A DNA stretch of 64,000 bases from Gammaproteobacteria bacterium (GTDB lineage Bacteria > Pseudomonadota > Gammaproteobacteria > Nevskiales > Nevskiaceae): the NCBI GenBank assembly GCA_026398815.1, contig JAPLSA010000015.1, forward strand, positions 1 to 64,000. The letters are read 5' to 3'. A model generated the notes under the pieces. The model did not search any database. It was not told the DNA's origin and was given only the letters and a program-made list of their open reading frames with translations. A program made the position numbers and the translations under genes. The number at the start of each line of letters is the position of its first letter. Positions within the stretch are counted from its first letter, which is position 1. Of this stretch, positions 51,650 through 60,435 are shown piece by piece.

Positions 51650-54499
51650 TCAGAAGCGGCACTCCAGCGCCGCCCCGAAGCGCAGCGCGCGCTGGCCGCG
51701 CGCCGGCCAGTAGACGCCGGTGTCGCCGATCAGCGCCCAGCGCTGATCCAGCGTGCGACGCAGGCCGAAGCCCGCGTGCAGCGCGCCGAGATCGTCGTTG
51801 CCGCGATAGCTGGTGCCGTTGATGGTGATCCGCGATTCGGAGTGGATGTAGGCGCCGCCGATCCGCGCGAAGGCCTGCCAGTCGGCGCCGATCGCCTGGT
51901 TCAGCCGCAGGCGCAGGAAGTAGGCATCGCCGCCGGCCGGCATCGCCGCCAGCAGATCGCGGGCGAACTGGGCAGGCGCCGTGCTGGTGCCGCTGAACGT
52001 CGCGCCGTAGCGGCCGAGCTTGTCGTAGCCGGCTTCCAGCGCCAGCCAGGGCAACAGCGGCCGGCCGCCGTAGACGCCGAAGCTGCCGTCGCGGGTATCG
52101 ATCCGGGCGCTGCCGCTGTGGCCGCCGTTGGCGAGCGCCCGGTTGCCGTCGCCGGCTTCGCCGCTGTGGACGCGCCCGGCGGTGAGGCCGAGATAGCCGC
52201 GTTGTGGCGCCTCGTCGGCCTGGGCGGCGATCGACAGCAGCAGGCCGGCCAGCGCCAGCAGGCGCCGGCGGCGAGTGCGCAGCAGGGCCAGCAGACTGAA
52301 GCCGCCGAGCAGCGCGCCGCCGAAAGCGCCGCCGCCGCGCCGGGCGTTGCCGCTGACGTTGCCCGGATCGACCGGATCGACCGGGTCGACCGGCGGCGGC
52401 ACGGCGCTGACGGTGATGGTCACGGTCGCTGCGCGGCTGTCGCCGTCGACCGCGCTGGACACCCTGCTGGCGACCGGGCCGCCGCGCAGCGTTTCGCGCG
52501 GGCCGTCGCGGCCATCGCTGATCCGGTAGACGAAGCGGTCGGTGCCGGTGAAGCCGGCGGCCGGCGTGTAGCGGATGCGGCCATCGAGCAGTTCGGCCGT
52601 GCCGTTGGCGGGCGTGTCGATCGAGACGATGGTCAGCGGATCGCCGTCGGGGTCGCGGTCGTTGCCGAGCACGTCGATCAGCACGGCGCGGCCGGCTTCG
52701 GTGCTCGCGCTGTCGTCGGCGGCGACCGGCAGGCCGTTCACCGGCGCGCCGCCGGCGGTCACCGTGGTGAAGTCCTCGCGGAACTCGTCCGGCCCGGCGC
52801 TGAGGATCAGCGTGGTGGTCACCGCCGTGCCCGGCGTTGCGGCGCTGGTGTGGCGCACGCAGATGCGCATGCCGTTGTAGACCTTCTCCATCGCGGTCTC
52901 GAACAGCGGCGCGCCTTCGCCGGCGCAGCCCGCCGAGTACTCGCCGTTCTCGACCCGGATCAGCGCCGGCACGGTATCGGCGAGTCCGGAGACGGTGTAG
53001 ACGTTCGAGCGCTGCTCGGTGCTCAGCGGCACGTCGACGCGATCGTCGAAGGAGAACGGATCGGGCCGGGTGTCGACGCTCAAGCCGCCGCACAGCCGCG
53101 CCAGTTCGATGCTGGTGGCGCTGCTGGTGCGGTTGTCGAGATTGCCGACCACCACCGCGCCGAGGCGGTCGACGGCCAGGCCGCCGAAGATCAGCGAGCC
53201 GGCCAGCGGGATCTGGATGCGATCGTCGCCGAAGCCGGTATCGGGCAGGCCGTCGGCGTGGAAGCGGGCGATCTCGGTGAGACCGTCGCTGGTGCTGCCG
53301 CCGGTCAGGAACTTGCCGTCCGGCTGCAGGGCCAGCCACTTGGTGGCGGTGCGCACCAGGCCGCTGGTCAGCTCGCGGGTGTTGTCGGCATCGCGGAACA
53401 CGAAGCCGTCGCCGCCGAAGCTGGCATCCGGGCTGCCGTCCGGGTTCAGGCGGCCGATCACGCATTCGGCGGTGAACAGCAGCTTCTGGTCCGGCTGCAC
53501 CAGCAGTTCCGGGCGGATGCAGAAGCCGTCGCCGCGGATATCGCGGACCACGCCGCCGCTGCCGAAGCCGGCGTCGAGGCGGCCGTCGGCGGTGTGGCCG
53601 AACAGGCGCACTTCGTTGACCGCGTCGGTGGTGTCGATGACCACGATGCGGCTGCCCTGAACCCGCACGCGGTAGCCGGTGCTGCTGAGCGCGAACGCCG
53701 CCTCGCTGCGGTTCAGCACCACGCCGTCGACGCCGTCGGCATCGGCGGTGCCGAAGCTGTCGCCGGGCGTGCTGTCGCCGGCCGAGCCGTCGTCGAGCGT
53801 GCCGTCGACATTGAAGCGGGCCAGGAAGTAGCCGATCGACTGGCCGCCGGTCCGGGTGATGCTGCCGATCCCGACGATCCGGCCGTCGGCCTGCACGGCC
53901 AGCCCGACCAGGCTGCCGACCTCGGTGTCCGGCAGCGGCTTCGGCAGGGTCACGCCGCCATCGCTGCCGAAAGTGCTGTCGCGGCTGCCGTCCGGATTCA
54001 GGCGCAGCACGGCGCTGTCGACGTTGGCGAAGCCGCCCTGGATGCCGAGCCTTGCGGTCAGCACCCGCTTGCCGTCGGGCTGGCGCACCGCGTCGGCATA
54101 GCCGCCGACGAAGTCGCGGCCGTCGAGGCTGTCGGCATCGGCCAGACCATTGCCGGTGCCGCCGGCCGGAAAGCTGCTGTCGTCGAGCCCGGCAACGGTG
54201 AACTGGAACAGCGCCGGATCGGACTCGTTGACCGGGAACGGGCTGCCGGGGCGGACGCGCACGAAGTTGCCGCCGGCGGCGATCTGCACGCGGTCGTCGT
54301 CGTCCAGCAGCAGGGTCGGCCTGAAGTTGTTGTCGGCGCCGATCGCGCGGCTGCGCCGGCCGTCGAGGCCGAATTCGCGGTCGAGCGTGCCGGGAATGGT
54401 GTCGGCGGCGCAGCGGCCCCCGGCCGAGACGGCAGCGGCAGCCTGCGCGGGCAGGACGGACAACGCGCCCAGCAGCGCGACGAGGGTGGCGGATTTCAT
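51650..54499 (-). CDS. Surface protein: delta-60 repeats, cadherin/Ig-like domain, GlyGly-CTERM-like tail fused to a second signal peptide and beta-barrel
   Basis: A 949-aa single frame. A signal peptide (ends LPAQAAAA) precedes delta-60 (Asp-rich propeller) repeats to about residue 500 (LNPDGSRDSTFGSDGGV, FHADGLPDTGFGDDRI, RLNPDGSPDASFGGDGF). An Ig-like/tandem domain follows (ADDSASTEAGRAVLIDVLGN, DRFVYRISDG). At about 720-746 is a GlyGly-CTERM-like tail: Gly run, hydrophobic FGGALLGGFSLLALL, then RTRRRR. No stop follows; instead LLALAGLLLSIAAQA (a signal-peptide core ending AQA, about 747-761) leads into a 188-aa beta-barrel (GYLGLTAGRVHSG ... LRFGAALECRF, terminal Phe). Divergent from wHTH-kinase paralogue 2. 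Confidence 0.85.
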   Translation of the reverse strand: MKSATLVALLGALSVLPAQAAAAVSAGGRCAADTIPGTLDREFGLDGRRSRAIGADNNFRPTLLLDDDDRVQIAAGGNFVRVRPGSPFPVNESDPALFQFTVAGLDDSSFPAGGTGNGLADADSLDGRDFVGGYADAVRQPDGKRVLTARLGIQGGFANVDSAVLRLNPDGSRDSTFGSDGGVTLPKPLPDTEVGSLVGLAVQADGRIVGIGSITRTGGQSIGYFLARFNVDGTLDDGSAGDSTPGDSFGTADADGVDGVVLNRSEAAFALSSTGYRVRVQGSRIVVIDTTDAVNEVRLFGHTADGRLDAGFGSGGVVRDIRGDGFCIRPELLVQPDQKLLFTAECVIGRLNPDGSPDASFGGDGFVFRDADNTRELTSGLVRTATKWLALQPDGKFLTGGSTSDGLTEIARFHADGLPDTGFGDDRIQIPLAGSLIFGGLAVDRLGAVVVGNLDNRTSSATSIELARLCGGLSVDTRPDPFSFDDRVDVPLSTEQRSNVYTVSGLADTVPALIRVENGEYSAGCAGEGAPLFETAMEKVYNGMRICVRHTSAATPGTAVTTTLILSAGPDEFREDFTTVTAGGAPVNGLPVAADDSASTEAGRAVLIDVLGNDRDPDGDPLTIVSIDTPANGTAELLDGRIRYTPAAGFTGTDRFVYRISDGRDGPRETLRGGPVASRVSSAVDGDSRAATVTITVSAVPPPVDPVDPVDPGNVSGNARRGGGAFGGALLGGFSLLALLRTRRRRLLALAGLLLSIAAQADEAPQRGYLGLTAGRVHSGEAGDGNRALANGGHSGSARIDTRDGSFGVYGGRPLLPWLALEAGYDKLGRYGATFSGTSTAPAQFARDLLAAMPAGGDAYFLRLRLNQAIGADWQAFARIGGAYIHSESRITINGTSYRGNDDLGALHAGFGLRRTLDQRWALIGDTGVYWPARGQRALRFGAALECRF

Positions 54500-54607
54500 G
54501 GCGGGTTCCGGAGGGCGGAAAGCGAGGCGAGGCGGCGGCATCGATCCCGCTGCGCAGCTGCGGGACCGGCCGGTCGAGAACGACGCGATGCTGGGTGGCG
54601 CCGGCCG

Positions 54608-54640
54608 CGAAGTCCGGACGAACTTCCGACGAATTTCCGA
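54608..54640. promoter_or_regulatory. Three tandem 11-bp repeats upstream of the second wHTH-kinase gene (candidate operator)
   Basis: Three contiguous 11-mers: CGAAGTCCGGA (54608-54618), CGAACTTCCGA (54619-54629), CGAATTTCCGA (54630-54640). Consensus CGAANTTCCGA. The period matches OmpR/PhoB-type winged-helix half-sites. They lie 62-94 bp before the kinase start and 109-141 bp before the divergent surface-protein start. Confidence 0.55.
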
Positions 54641-54701
54641 CCGTTCACAAGCATTTGATCGCACGGGTGTTTTCGTGGCCGGCGAAGGAAGGGTGAGCGG
54701 C

Positions 54702-57503
54702 ATGGAAGCCTGTGCTAGGGTCCCGGCTGCCCCCGTTCCGCCCGCCATCGACTTCGTCGCTCCGCCCTTGTCCGCGCCTGAAACCCCGAATCCGGCACCT
54801 CGCCGCGACCTGATCTACCGGTTCGCCGACTGCCAGCTCGACAGCCGCACGCTCGAACTGAGCGTCCGCGGTGCGCTGTCGCGGCTCGAGCCGAAGCCTC
54901 TCGAACTGCTGCTGTTCCTGCTGCGCCATCCTGGTGAAGTGGTCACCAAGGACGAGCTTCAGGATGGCGTCTGGCCGGGCCGCATCCTCTCCGAATCGGT
55001 GCTGACCAAGGCGGTGGCGCGGCTGCGCCAGGCGCTGGGCGACGAGCAGCAGGCGATCATCCGCACCGTCCATGGCTACGGCTACCGGCTGCTGGCGCCG
55101 GTCACCGTCGAGGTGGCGTCGCCGATGACCGCCAGCGCGCCGCAGCTGAAGCTGTCGCCGGGTGACAGCCTGCCGCTGCGTCCGCACTGGAAGCTCGGCG
55201 AACAGCTCGGCAGCGGCGGTCTCGGCGAAGTCTGGCTGGCCCACCACAGCAAGACCGGCGAGCGGCGGGTGTTCAAGTTCGCGCTCGATGCCGGCGGCCT
55301 GACGGCGCTGAAACGCGAGATCACGCTGTTCCGGGTGCTCAAGGACACCTACGGCGAGCGGCCGGACCTGATCCGCCTGCTCGACTGGAACATCGACGAG
55401 CCGCCGTACTTCATCGAGGCCGAGTACGCCGCCGGCGGCGCGCTGCCGCAGTGGGCGGAGTCGCGCGGCGGCCTGGCCCAGGTGCCGCTCGCCGAGCGGC
55501 TGGAACTGGTAGCCCAGGCCGCCGAGGCGCTGGCCGCCGCGCACGCGGCCGGCGTGCTGCACAAGGACCTGAAGCCCGCCAACCTGCTGGTCGGCCTCGA
55601 TACGGCGGGCCGGGCGCAGATCCGGCTCGGCGATTTCGGCAGCGGCCGGCTGATGGATCTGGCGCGCCTGGAACGGCTGGAAATCACCCGGCTCGGCTTC
55701 ACCCGCGTGGCCGGCGCTGCCGACGACGCCGGCGGCGACAGCAGCGGCACGCCGTTCTACTACGCGCCCGAACTGCTGGCCGGCCAGCAGCCGACCGTGC
55801 AGACCGATCTCTACGCGCTCGGCGTGGTGCTGTACCAGATGATCGTCGGCGATCTGAAACGGCCGCTGACCGTCGGCTGGGAAGCCGAAATCGCCGATCC
55901 GCTGCTGCGCGAGGACGTGGCCGCCGCCGCCGCCGGGCGCGGCGAGGAGCGCCTGCGCGACGCCGCCGAACTGGCGCGCCGGCTGCGCAGCCTGCCGCAG
56001 CGCGCTGCACGGCAGGCCGAGCTGGCTGCGCAACAGGCCGAGGCGGAACGCCTGAACGCCCGGCTGGCGCGGCTCGGCGCGCTGCGCCGGCGGCTGGTGC
56101 CGCTGGCGGCGACCCTGCTGGTCGGCATCGTGGCGACCTCGTACATGGCCTGGCAGGCGCGCCAGGCGCGCGACCGCGCCGAGCTGGAAGCGGCCAAGGC
56201 GGAGGCCATCAACCGCTTCGTCAACGAGGACCTGCTGAACGCCGCCAATCCGCTGCAGCGCCCGCCGGGCGCGCCGGAAGTGACGGTGCGGGCGGCGATC
56301 GAGGCGGCGGTGCGGACGGTCGACAGCCGCTTCGCCGAGCAGCCGGCGGTGGCCGCATCGGTGCTGACCACGCTCGGCGTGCTGCGCCACGAGTTCGGCG
56401 ACTACGACGCCGCGATCAGTCTGTTCGACCAGGCGATCCGCCATGCCGAGGCGGCCGCCGCGCCGGCCGAACGCGACAAGGCGCGGCTGGAGCGCGCCGC
56501 CGTGCTGATCTCCGCCGGCCGCGACGGCGACGCGGTGGCAGCGCTGGAAAGCCTGCTGGCCGATCAGCGCACGCAGCCGGCGGCGGCGCTGGAAACCCGG
56601 CTGCGGCTGCTTGAGGCGCAATCCGGCCAGGGCAGTGATCCTGCGTTCCTGACGCCGCTGGCGGAGCTGCGCAGCGAAGCCAATCGTCGGCTCGGCGAGC
56701 CGAACGGGATCGCCGGCGAGGCCGGCGGCCTGATCGCCTCGATCCACCGGGTCGCCGGCCGGCCGGAGCGCGGCGTCGACGACGCCCGTCGTGCCTGGGC
56801 CGATCTGAAGGCGGTCTACGGCGCCGATCATCCGACCACGCTGAAGGCGCAGGTCAATCTCGCCCACGGCCTCGATGCGCTGGGCCGTCGCGACGAGGCG
56901 GTCGCAGCGGTGCGCGAGGCGGCCCGGCGCATCGAGGCGCGCTTCGGCGCGATGGCCACCGACAGCCTGTATGCGCAGAACGAGCTGGGCTACATCCTCA
57001 ACCTGCAGGGCCGCTACGCCGAGGCCGAAACGGTGTTCGCCGACCTGCTCGCCCGCCACGACCAGCGGGGCAGCGGCCAGCGCTTCGAGGCTACCGCGCC
57101 GCTGTCGAACCTGGCCGGCGCCCGGTTGCAGCTCGGGCGAGCTGCGGAGGCGCTGCCGCTGGTCGAGCGCGGCCTCGGCATCCTGGCCTCGCTGGCCGAT
57201 GCGCCGCCGCTGCGGGCGGCGATCCTGCGTCGCCTGCAGGCCGAAAGCCTGTTGCAGCTCGGCCGCCTCGACGCCGCTGCGGCGGCGCTCGATGCCGGCG
57301 AAGCGATCGCCGCAACGCTGCCGGAAGACGACCCGCGCCGACTGGCGCTGCAGGGCGCGCGGGCCCGCTGGCGGCTGGCGACCGGCGACCGCAGCGGCGG
57401 CCAGCAGCAGCTTGATGCGGTGATCGCCGCGCTGCGCCTGCAGCTGCGCGACAGCCATCCGCTGCTGGCGCCGCTGATCGCGGCCCGCCCGGCGTCGGGC
57501 TGA
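54702..57503 (+). CDS. OmpR-type winged helix - Ser/Thr protein kinase - TM - TPR fusion protein (paralogue 2)
   Basis: A 933-aa protein from ATG 54702 (AGGAAGGG about 8 nt upstream). Winged helix at about 38-133 (LEPKPLELLLFLLRHPGEVVT in parts, SVLTKAVARLRQALGDE, TVHGYGYRL). Hanks-type kinase at about 164-430: intact glycine loop GSGGLGEVW, K192 (RVFKF), HKDLKPANLL (D289), DFG (D311), GTPFYYAPE, TDLYALGVVLYQM. TM at about 465-485, then NRFVNEDLLNAANPL and TPR repeats. Shares with the 39769 protein the blocks LDWN..xPP.F.E.E, ITRLGFT, VGDLKRP and GWE..IADP. Divergent from the GlyGly-CTERM-like surface protein. Likely a membrane-bound, kinase-coupled transcription factor; inferred. Confidence 0.9.
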   Translation: MEACARVPAAPVPPAIDFVAPPLSAPETPNPAPRRDLIYRFADCQLDSRTLELSVRGALSRLEPKPLELLLFLLRHPGEVVTKDELQDGVWPGRILSESVLTKAVARLRQALGDEQQAIIRTVHGYGYRLLAPVTVEVASPMTASAPQLKLSPGDSLPLRPHWKLGEQLGSGGLGEVWLAHHSKTGERRVFKFALDAGGLTALKREITLFRVLKDTYGERPDLIRLLDWNIDEPPYFIEAEYAAGGALPQWAESRGGLAQVPLAERLELVAQAAEALAAAHAAGVLHKDLKPANLLVGLDTAGRAQIRLGDFGSGRLMDLARLERLEITRLGFTRVAGAADDAGGDSSGTPFYYAPELLAGQQPTVQTDLYALGVVLYQMIVGDLKRPLTVGWEAEIADPLLREDVAAAAAGRGEERLRDAAELARRLRSLPQRAARQAELAAQQAEAERLNARLARLGALRRRLVPLAATLLVGIVATSYMAWQARQARDRAELEAAKAEAINRFVNEDLLNAANPLQRPPGAPEVTVRAAIEAAVRTVDSRFAEQPAVAASVLTTLGVLRHEFGDYDAAISLFDQAIRHAEAAAAPAERDKARLERAAVLISAGRDGDAVAALESLLADQRTQPAAALETRLRLLEAQSGQGSDPAFLTPLAELRSEANRRLGEPNGIAGEAGGLIASIHRVAGRPERGVDDARRAWADLKAVYGADHPTTLKAQVNLAHGLDALGRRDEAVAAVREAARRIEARFGAMATDSLYAQNELGYILNLQGRYAEAETVFADLLARHDQRGSGQRFEATAPLSNLAGARLQLGRAAEALPLVERGLGILASLADAPPLRAAILRRLQAESLLQLGRLDAAAAALDAGEAIAATLPEDDPRRLALQGARARWRLATGDRSGGQQQLDAVIAALRLQLRDSHPLLAPLIAARPASG

Positions 57504-57530
57504 CCGCCGGTCCGGCGCGACCCGGCGAGC

Positions 57531-58442
57531 TCAGCGTTCCAGAACCGGACCGGGCCGGACCGTGGCGGCGGCGCCGGTCTCGGCCAGGTAGTCGAGCAGC
57601 CGGGCGCGCACCTCGTCGCGACGCATCGCGTCGATATGCCGGCCGCCGGCGATCGGCCACAGCGCCTTCGGCTCGCCGGCCCGCGCGAACAGCTGCGCCG
57701 CGTGTTGCGGCGGCACCACGGCATCGCGCTCGCCGTGGATCAGCAGCAGCGGGATCGGGCTGATCCGGTCGACCACTGCCAGCGGCGACCAGGCGTCCGA
57801 CACCAGCCACGACAGCGGCGCCTGCAGCGGCCAGGTCAGCCACCAGCTGTCGAGCTTCTCGCGGGCGATGCCGCGATAGCTGGCGAAGGCGCTGTCGGCG
57901 ATCACGGCGGCGATCCGGCTGCGGCTGTCGGCGTCGCCGCGCGCCACCAGGTTCAGCGCCACCGTGCCGCCCAGGCTCTGGCCGTAGACGAACAGCGGCA
58001 GCGCGCCGCTGTGCGACTGCAGCCAGCGCAGCGCCAGCCCTGCGTCCTCGTGGATGCCGTCGACGCTGGCATGGCCTTCGGAGCGCCCGTAGCCGCGGTA
58101 GTCGAGCGCCAGCACGTGGTAGCCCTGCGCCGGCAGCCAGGTCACCGCATGGACGTGCGAGCTGAGATTTTCGGCGTTGCCGTGCAGGAACAGCAGCGCG
58201 CCGCGCGGCGTGCCGGTGGCCGGCAGGTACAGCGCATGCAGGCGGGTGTCGCCGGGGGCGGTGATCCAGACATCCTCGGCCGGCGTCGGCAGCGCCTGGT
58301 CGGGCAGGTAGTGCCGGCGATCCGGCTGCAGGAACACCGAGGTGCAGCCGCCGAGCAGCGCCAGCGCCAGCAGCAGCGCGATGGCGTGCAGCCACCGGCC
58401 GGAGCGGTCCGGCGTCTGGCGGCGGATCGGGGGCGCGGCCAT
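57531..58442 (-). CDS. Alpha/beta-hydrolase lipoprotein
   Basis: A 303-aa protein with a lipobox LLGGC (Cys33) after a basic N-terminus and hydrophobic stretch. Hydrolase fold: oxyanion region LLFLHGNAENLS, YHVLALDYRGYGRSEG, nucleophile GQSLGG, ADSAFASYRGIAR, acid LIHGERDAVVP and catalytic His in GGRHIDAM. It matches the BEM46/ABHD13-like serine hydrolases. Substrate unknown; location should be the envelope. It follows the DUF4105 gene on the same strand (stop-start gap 4 bp), so the two are co-translated. Confidence 0.88.
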   Translation of the reverse strand: MAAPPIRRQTPDRSGRWLHAIALLLALALLGGCTSVFLQPDRRHYLPDQALPTPAEDVWITAPGDTRLHALYLPATGTPRGALLFLHGNAENLSSHVHAVTWLPAQGYHVLALDYRGYGRSEGHASVDGIHEDAGLALRWLQSHSGALPLFVYGQSLGGTVALNLVARGDADSRSRIAAVIADSAFASYRGIAREKLDSWWLTWPLQAPLSWLVSDAWSPLAVVDRISPIPLLLIHGERDAVVPPQHAAQLFARAGEPKALWPIAGGRHIDAMRRDEVRARLLDYLAETGAAATVRPGPVLER

Positions 58443-58446
58443 CGGC

Positions 58447-60327
58447 TCAGTAGTACTGCAGGAAGCGCAGGCCGATCGCGCCCTTGGCGTCCGGCTGCTG
58501 GTCGCGCCACAGCAGCTCCAGCTGCAGCGCCTGGTGGCGGGACAGCTGCAGGTTGTTGCGCAGCATCGCCCGCAGCCGGGTCTGGCCGTTGGCGAACTTC
58601 TCCGCGCCGGCCTCGCCGTTGACGGTGATCGGGCCGGCGCCCGCCAGCAGCCCGGCGCGCAGGCCGAGCGCCGGCTGCAGCGGTTCGCGGAAGCCGGTGT
58701 TGTATTCCAGCCGGGCGGTGGCCAGGCCGTACAGCCGGGCGCCGCTGCCGAGCGCCTGGGTGGCGCCGACGCCGCCGTTGACGTGCACCACGCGGCGCTC
58801 GCGGCCGTCGGTCCACTGCCGCTCGGCGCCGGTCATCACCGACCACGACAGCGGCTTGAAGAAGGCATCGCGCGGGCTCAGCGACAGGATGTCGATGATG
58901 TCGATCCGGTTGAAATCCGGCCGGCCGCGATCGCTGAGCCGGAAGTCGAAGTTGCCGAGATTGATCTGGGCGCCGGTCGGGAAGCCGTTGCGGTTCTCCT
59001 CCAGGCTGTGCAGCGACAGCCGCAGGCCGAGGCTCAGGTAGTCGCGGCCGTTCTCGCGCCAGCCGCCGACCGCCAGCCGGCGGCTGCCGTGGCTTGCGTC
59101 GGGCGCGCTGGCGGGATCGGGCTGCGCATCCGCCGCCGGCAGGTCGGCGGCCTGCGCCTGCAAGGCCTGCAGCAGCCGGAAGCTGCGCTCGGCGATCGCC
59201 GGGTCGCGCACCGGGCCGTTCTGCCGGAAGCGCAGGTACTTGTAGGCGGCGTCGATCAGCTGCGCGCGGGTGGCGGCCGGTAGCGCCTGCAGCGTGGCCG
59301 GATCGAACGGCGTCGCAGGATCGCCCAGCGTGATCACCGTGTCCCGCCACTCCGCCGGCAGCGCGTCCAGGCGCTGGCGCAGCACGGTGCCCTGCGACGG
59401 CCGGAACTGCTTGCCGTCGATCAGTCCGGCGTCCTGCACGGCGCGCACGGTGTCGATCGGGATGGCGGTCAGCGGGAAGTGGCGGGTCAGGTCCAGCGCC
59501 GGCCGGGCGACTTCCAGCAGCTCGAGAATCCGGTACGAGCAGTTCTCGTCGAAGAAGTAGTAGGCGAAGCGGATGTTGCGCAGCTCCCACAGGTGCTGGA
59601 TCAGCCGTTCGGTTTCCTCGGCATCGAGGTTCAGCGGGTACTCCCAGATATCGCGGTTCTCATCGCGGTTGTACTCGCGGATTTTCTTGTAGTACTGGTC
59701 GACCTCGAACTGGCCCGGATAGCCGCCGGTCAGGCCCTTGAACGCATAGAACAGGCCGTTGTCGCGGGCATCGACGACCGCACCGAAGTTGACCGCGAAC
59801 GACAGGTACTCGGCGCCGTCGCCGGCCTCGCCGGCGTCCAGCCGCAGCAGCGTGTGGCCGAACATCGACGACGGGCTGTTGAGGTAGTACGACGGAAACA
59901 CCAGCACCGCCCGGGTGGCCTGCACCTGGCTGCGGAACTTGCGGTAGGCGCCGCAGTCCGGCTGCGGCAGGTCACCGAGATCGAGCACGCTGCGCAGCCA
60001 GGTCAGCCGGGCGACGAAACGGCACTGGGCGTGGGCGTCGCCGGCATCGGCCGGCGCCCGCAGCGCGGCCACGGTGGCGTCCAGCTCGGCGCGCGGATCG
60101 TCGGCGCCGCCGGCGGCCAGGAAGAACGCATCGTCATCGGCCTGGCTGCGCCAGTGGCCGGGCCGCAGGCCGGGCTTGTAGTGCAGCAGCCGCAGCCATT
60201 CGGGGCGCTGCCACAGCGCCGTGTCGTCGGCGGGCGGCGCGGTCGCCGGCGAATCGGCGCGGATCGCGGCCGGCAGCAGCAGCCACAGCGCGGCGGCAAG
60301 GAGAGCGAGCGTGCGCAGGACGGGCAT
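58447..60327 (-). CDS. DUF4105 domain-containing exported protein
   Basis: A 626-aa protein with a signal peptide (LALLAAALWLLLPAAIRA). The N-terminal region (LWQRPEWLRLLHYKPG) and the DUF4105 core (VLVFPSYYLNSPSSMFGHTLLRLD, YLSFAVNFGA, GLFYAFKGLTGGYPGQFEV in part, YYKKIREYNRDENRDIWEY in part, YYFFDENCSYRILELLEV) are clear; the conserved Cys and His in NCSYR and FGHTLLRL suggest a papain-like/NlpC-type fold. The C-terminus (about 430-626) is beta-rich and ends LRFLQYY, as in outer-membrane-associated proteins. Function unknown. Confidence 0.88.
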   Translation of the reverse strand: MPVLRTLALLAAALWLLLPAAIRADSPATAPPADDTALWQRPEWLRLLHYKPGLRPGHWRSQADDDAFFLAAGGADDPRAELDATVAALRAPADAGDAHAQCRFVARLTWLRSVLDLGDLPQPDCGAYRKFRSQVQATRAVLVFPSYYLNSPSSMFGHTLLRLDAGEAGDGAEYLSFAVNFGAVVDARDNGLFYAFKGLTGGYPGQFEVDQYYKKIREYNRDENRDIWEYPLNLDAEETERLIQHLWELRNIRFAYYFFDENCSYRILELLEVARPALDLTRHFPLTAIPIDTVRAVQDAGLIDGKQFRPSQGTVLRQRLDALPAEWRDTVITLGDPATPFDPATLQALPAATRAQLIDAAYKYLRFRQNGPVRDPAIAERSFRLLQALQAQAADLPAADAQPDPASAPDASHGSRRLAVGGWRENGRDYLSLGLRLSLHSLEENRNGFPTGAQINLGNFDFRLSDRGRPDFNRIDIIDILSLSPRDAFFKPLSWSVMTGAERQWTDGRERRVVHVNGGVGATQALGSGARLYGLATARLEYNTGFREPLQPALGLRAGLLAGAGPITVNGEAGAEKFANGQTRLRAMLRNNLQLSRHQALQLELLWRDQQPDAKGAIGLRFLQYY

Positions 60328-60357
60328 CGAAAGGGGAGGGAGGCAGCGGAAACAACG

Positions 60358-60385
60358 AGGCCCGGCATCGCGGGATGCCGGGCCT
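60358..60385 (-). terminator. Hairpin terminator downstream of the DUF3015 gene
   Basis: AGGCCCGGCATC (60358-60369) and GATGCCGGGCCT (60374-60385) form a perfect 12-bp stem with a 4-nt loop. Read on the minus strand, a modest T-rich tail (CGTTGTTTC) follows. It lies between the DUF3015 stop and the DUF4105 start. Confidence 0.7.
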
Positions 60386-60435
60386 GCTCGCGCCGTGGCG
60401 CGCGGGCCTGCGGGCAGGCTGCCCGCAGCGGCCGA

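Noticed and set aside
54645-57458. 937-codon minus-strand frame opposite the second wHTH-kinase gene
   Set aside because: Antisense shadow with biased composition, as above.
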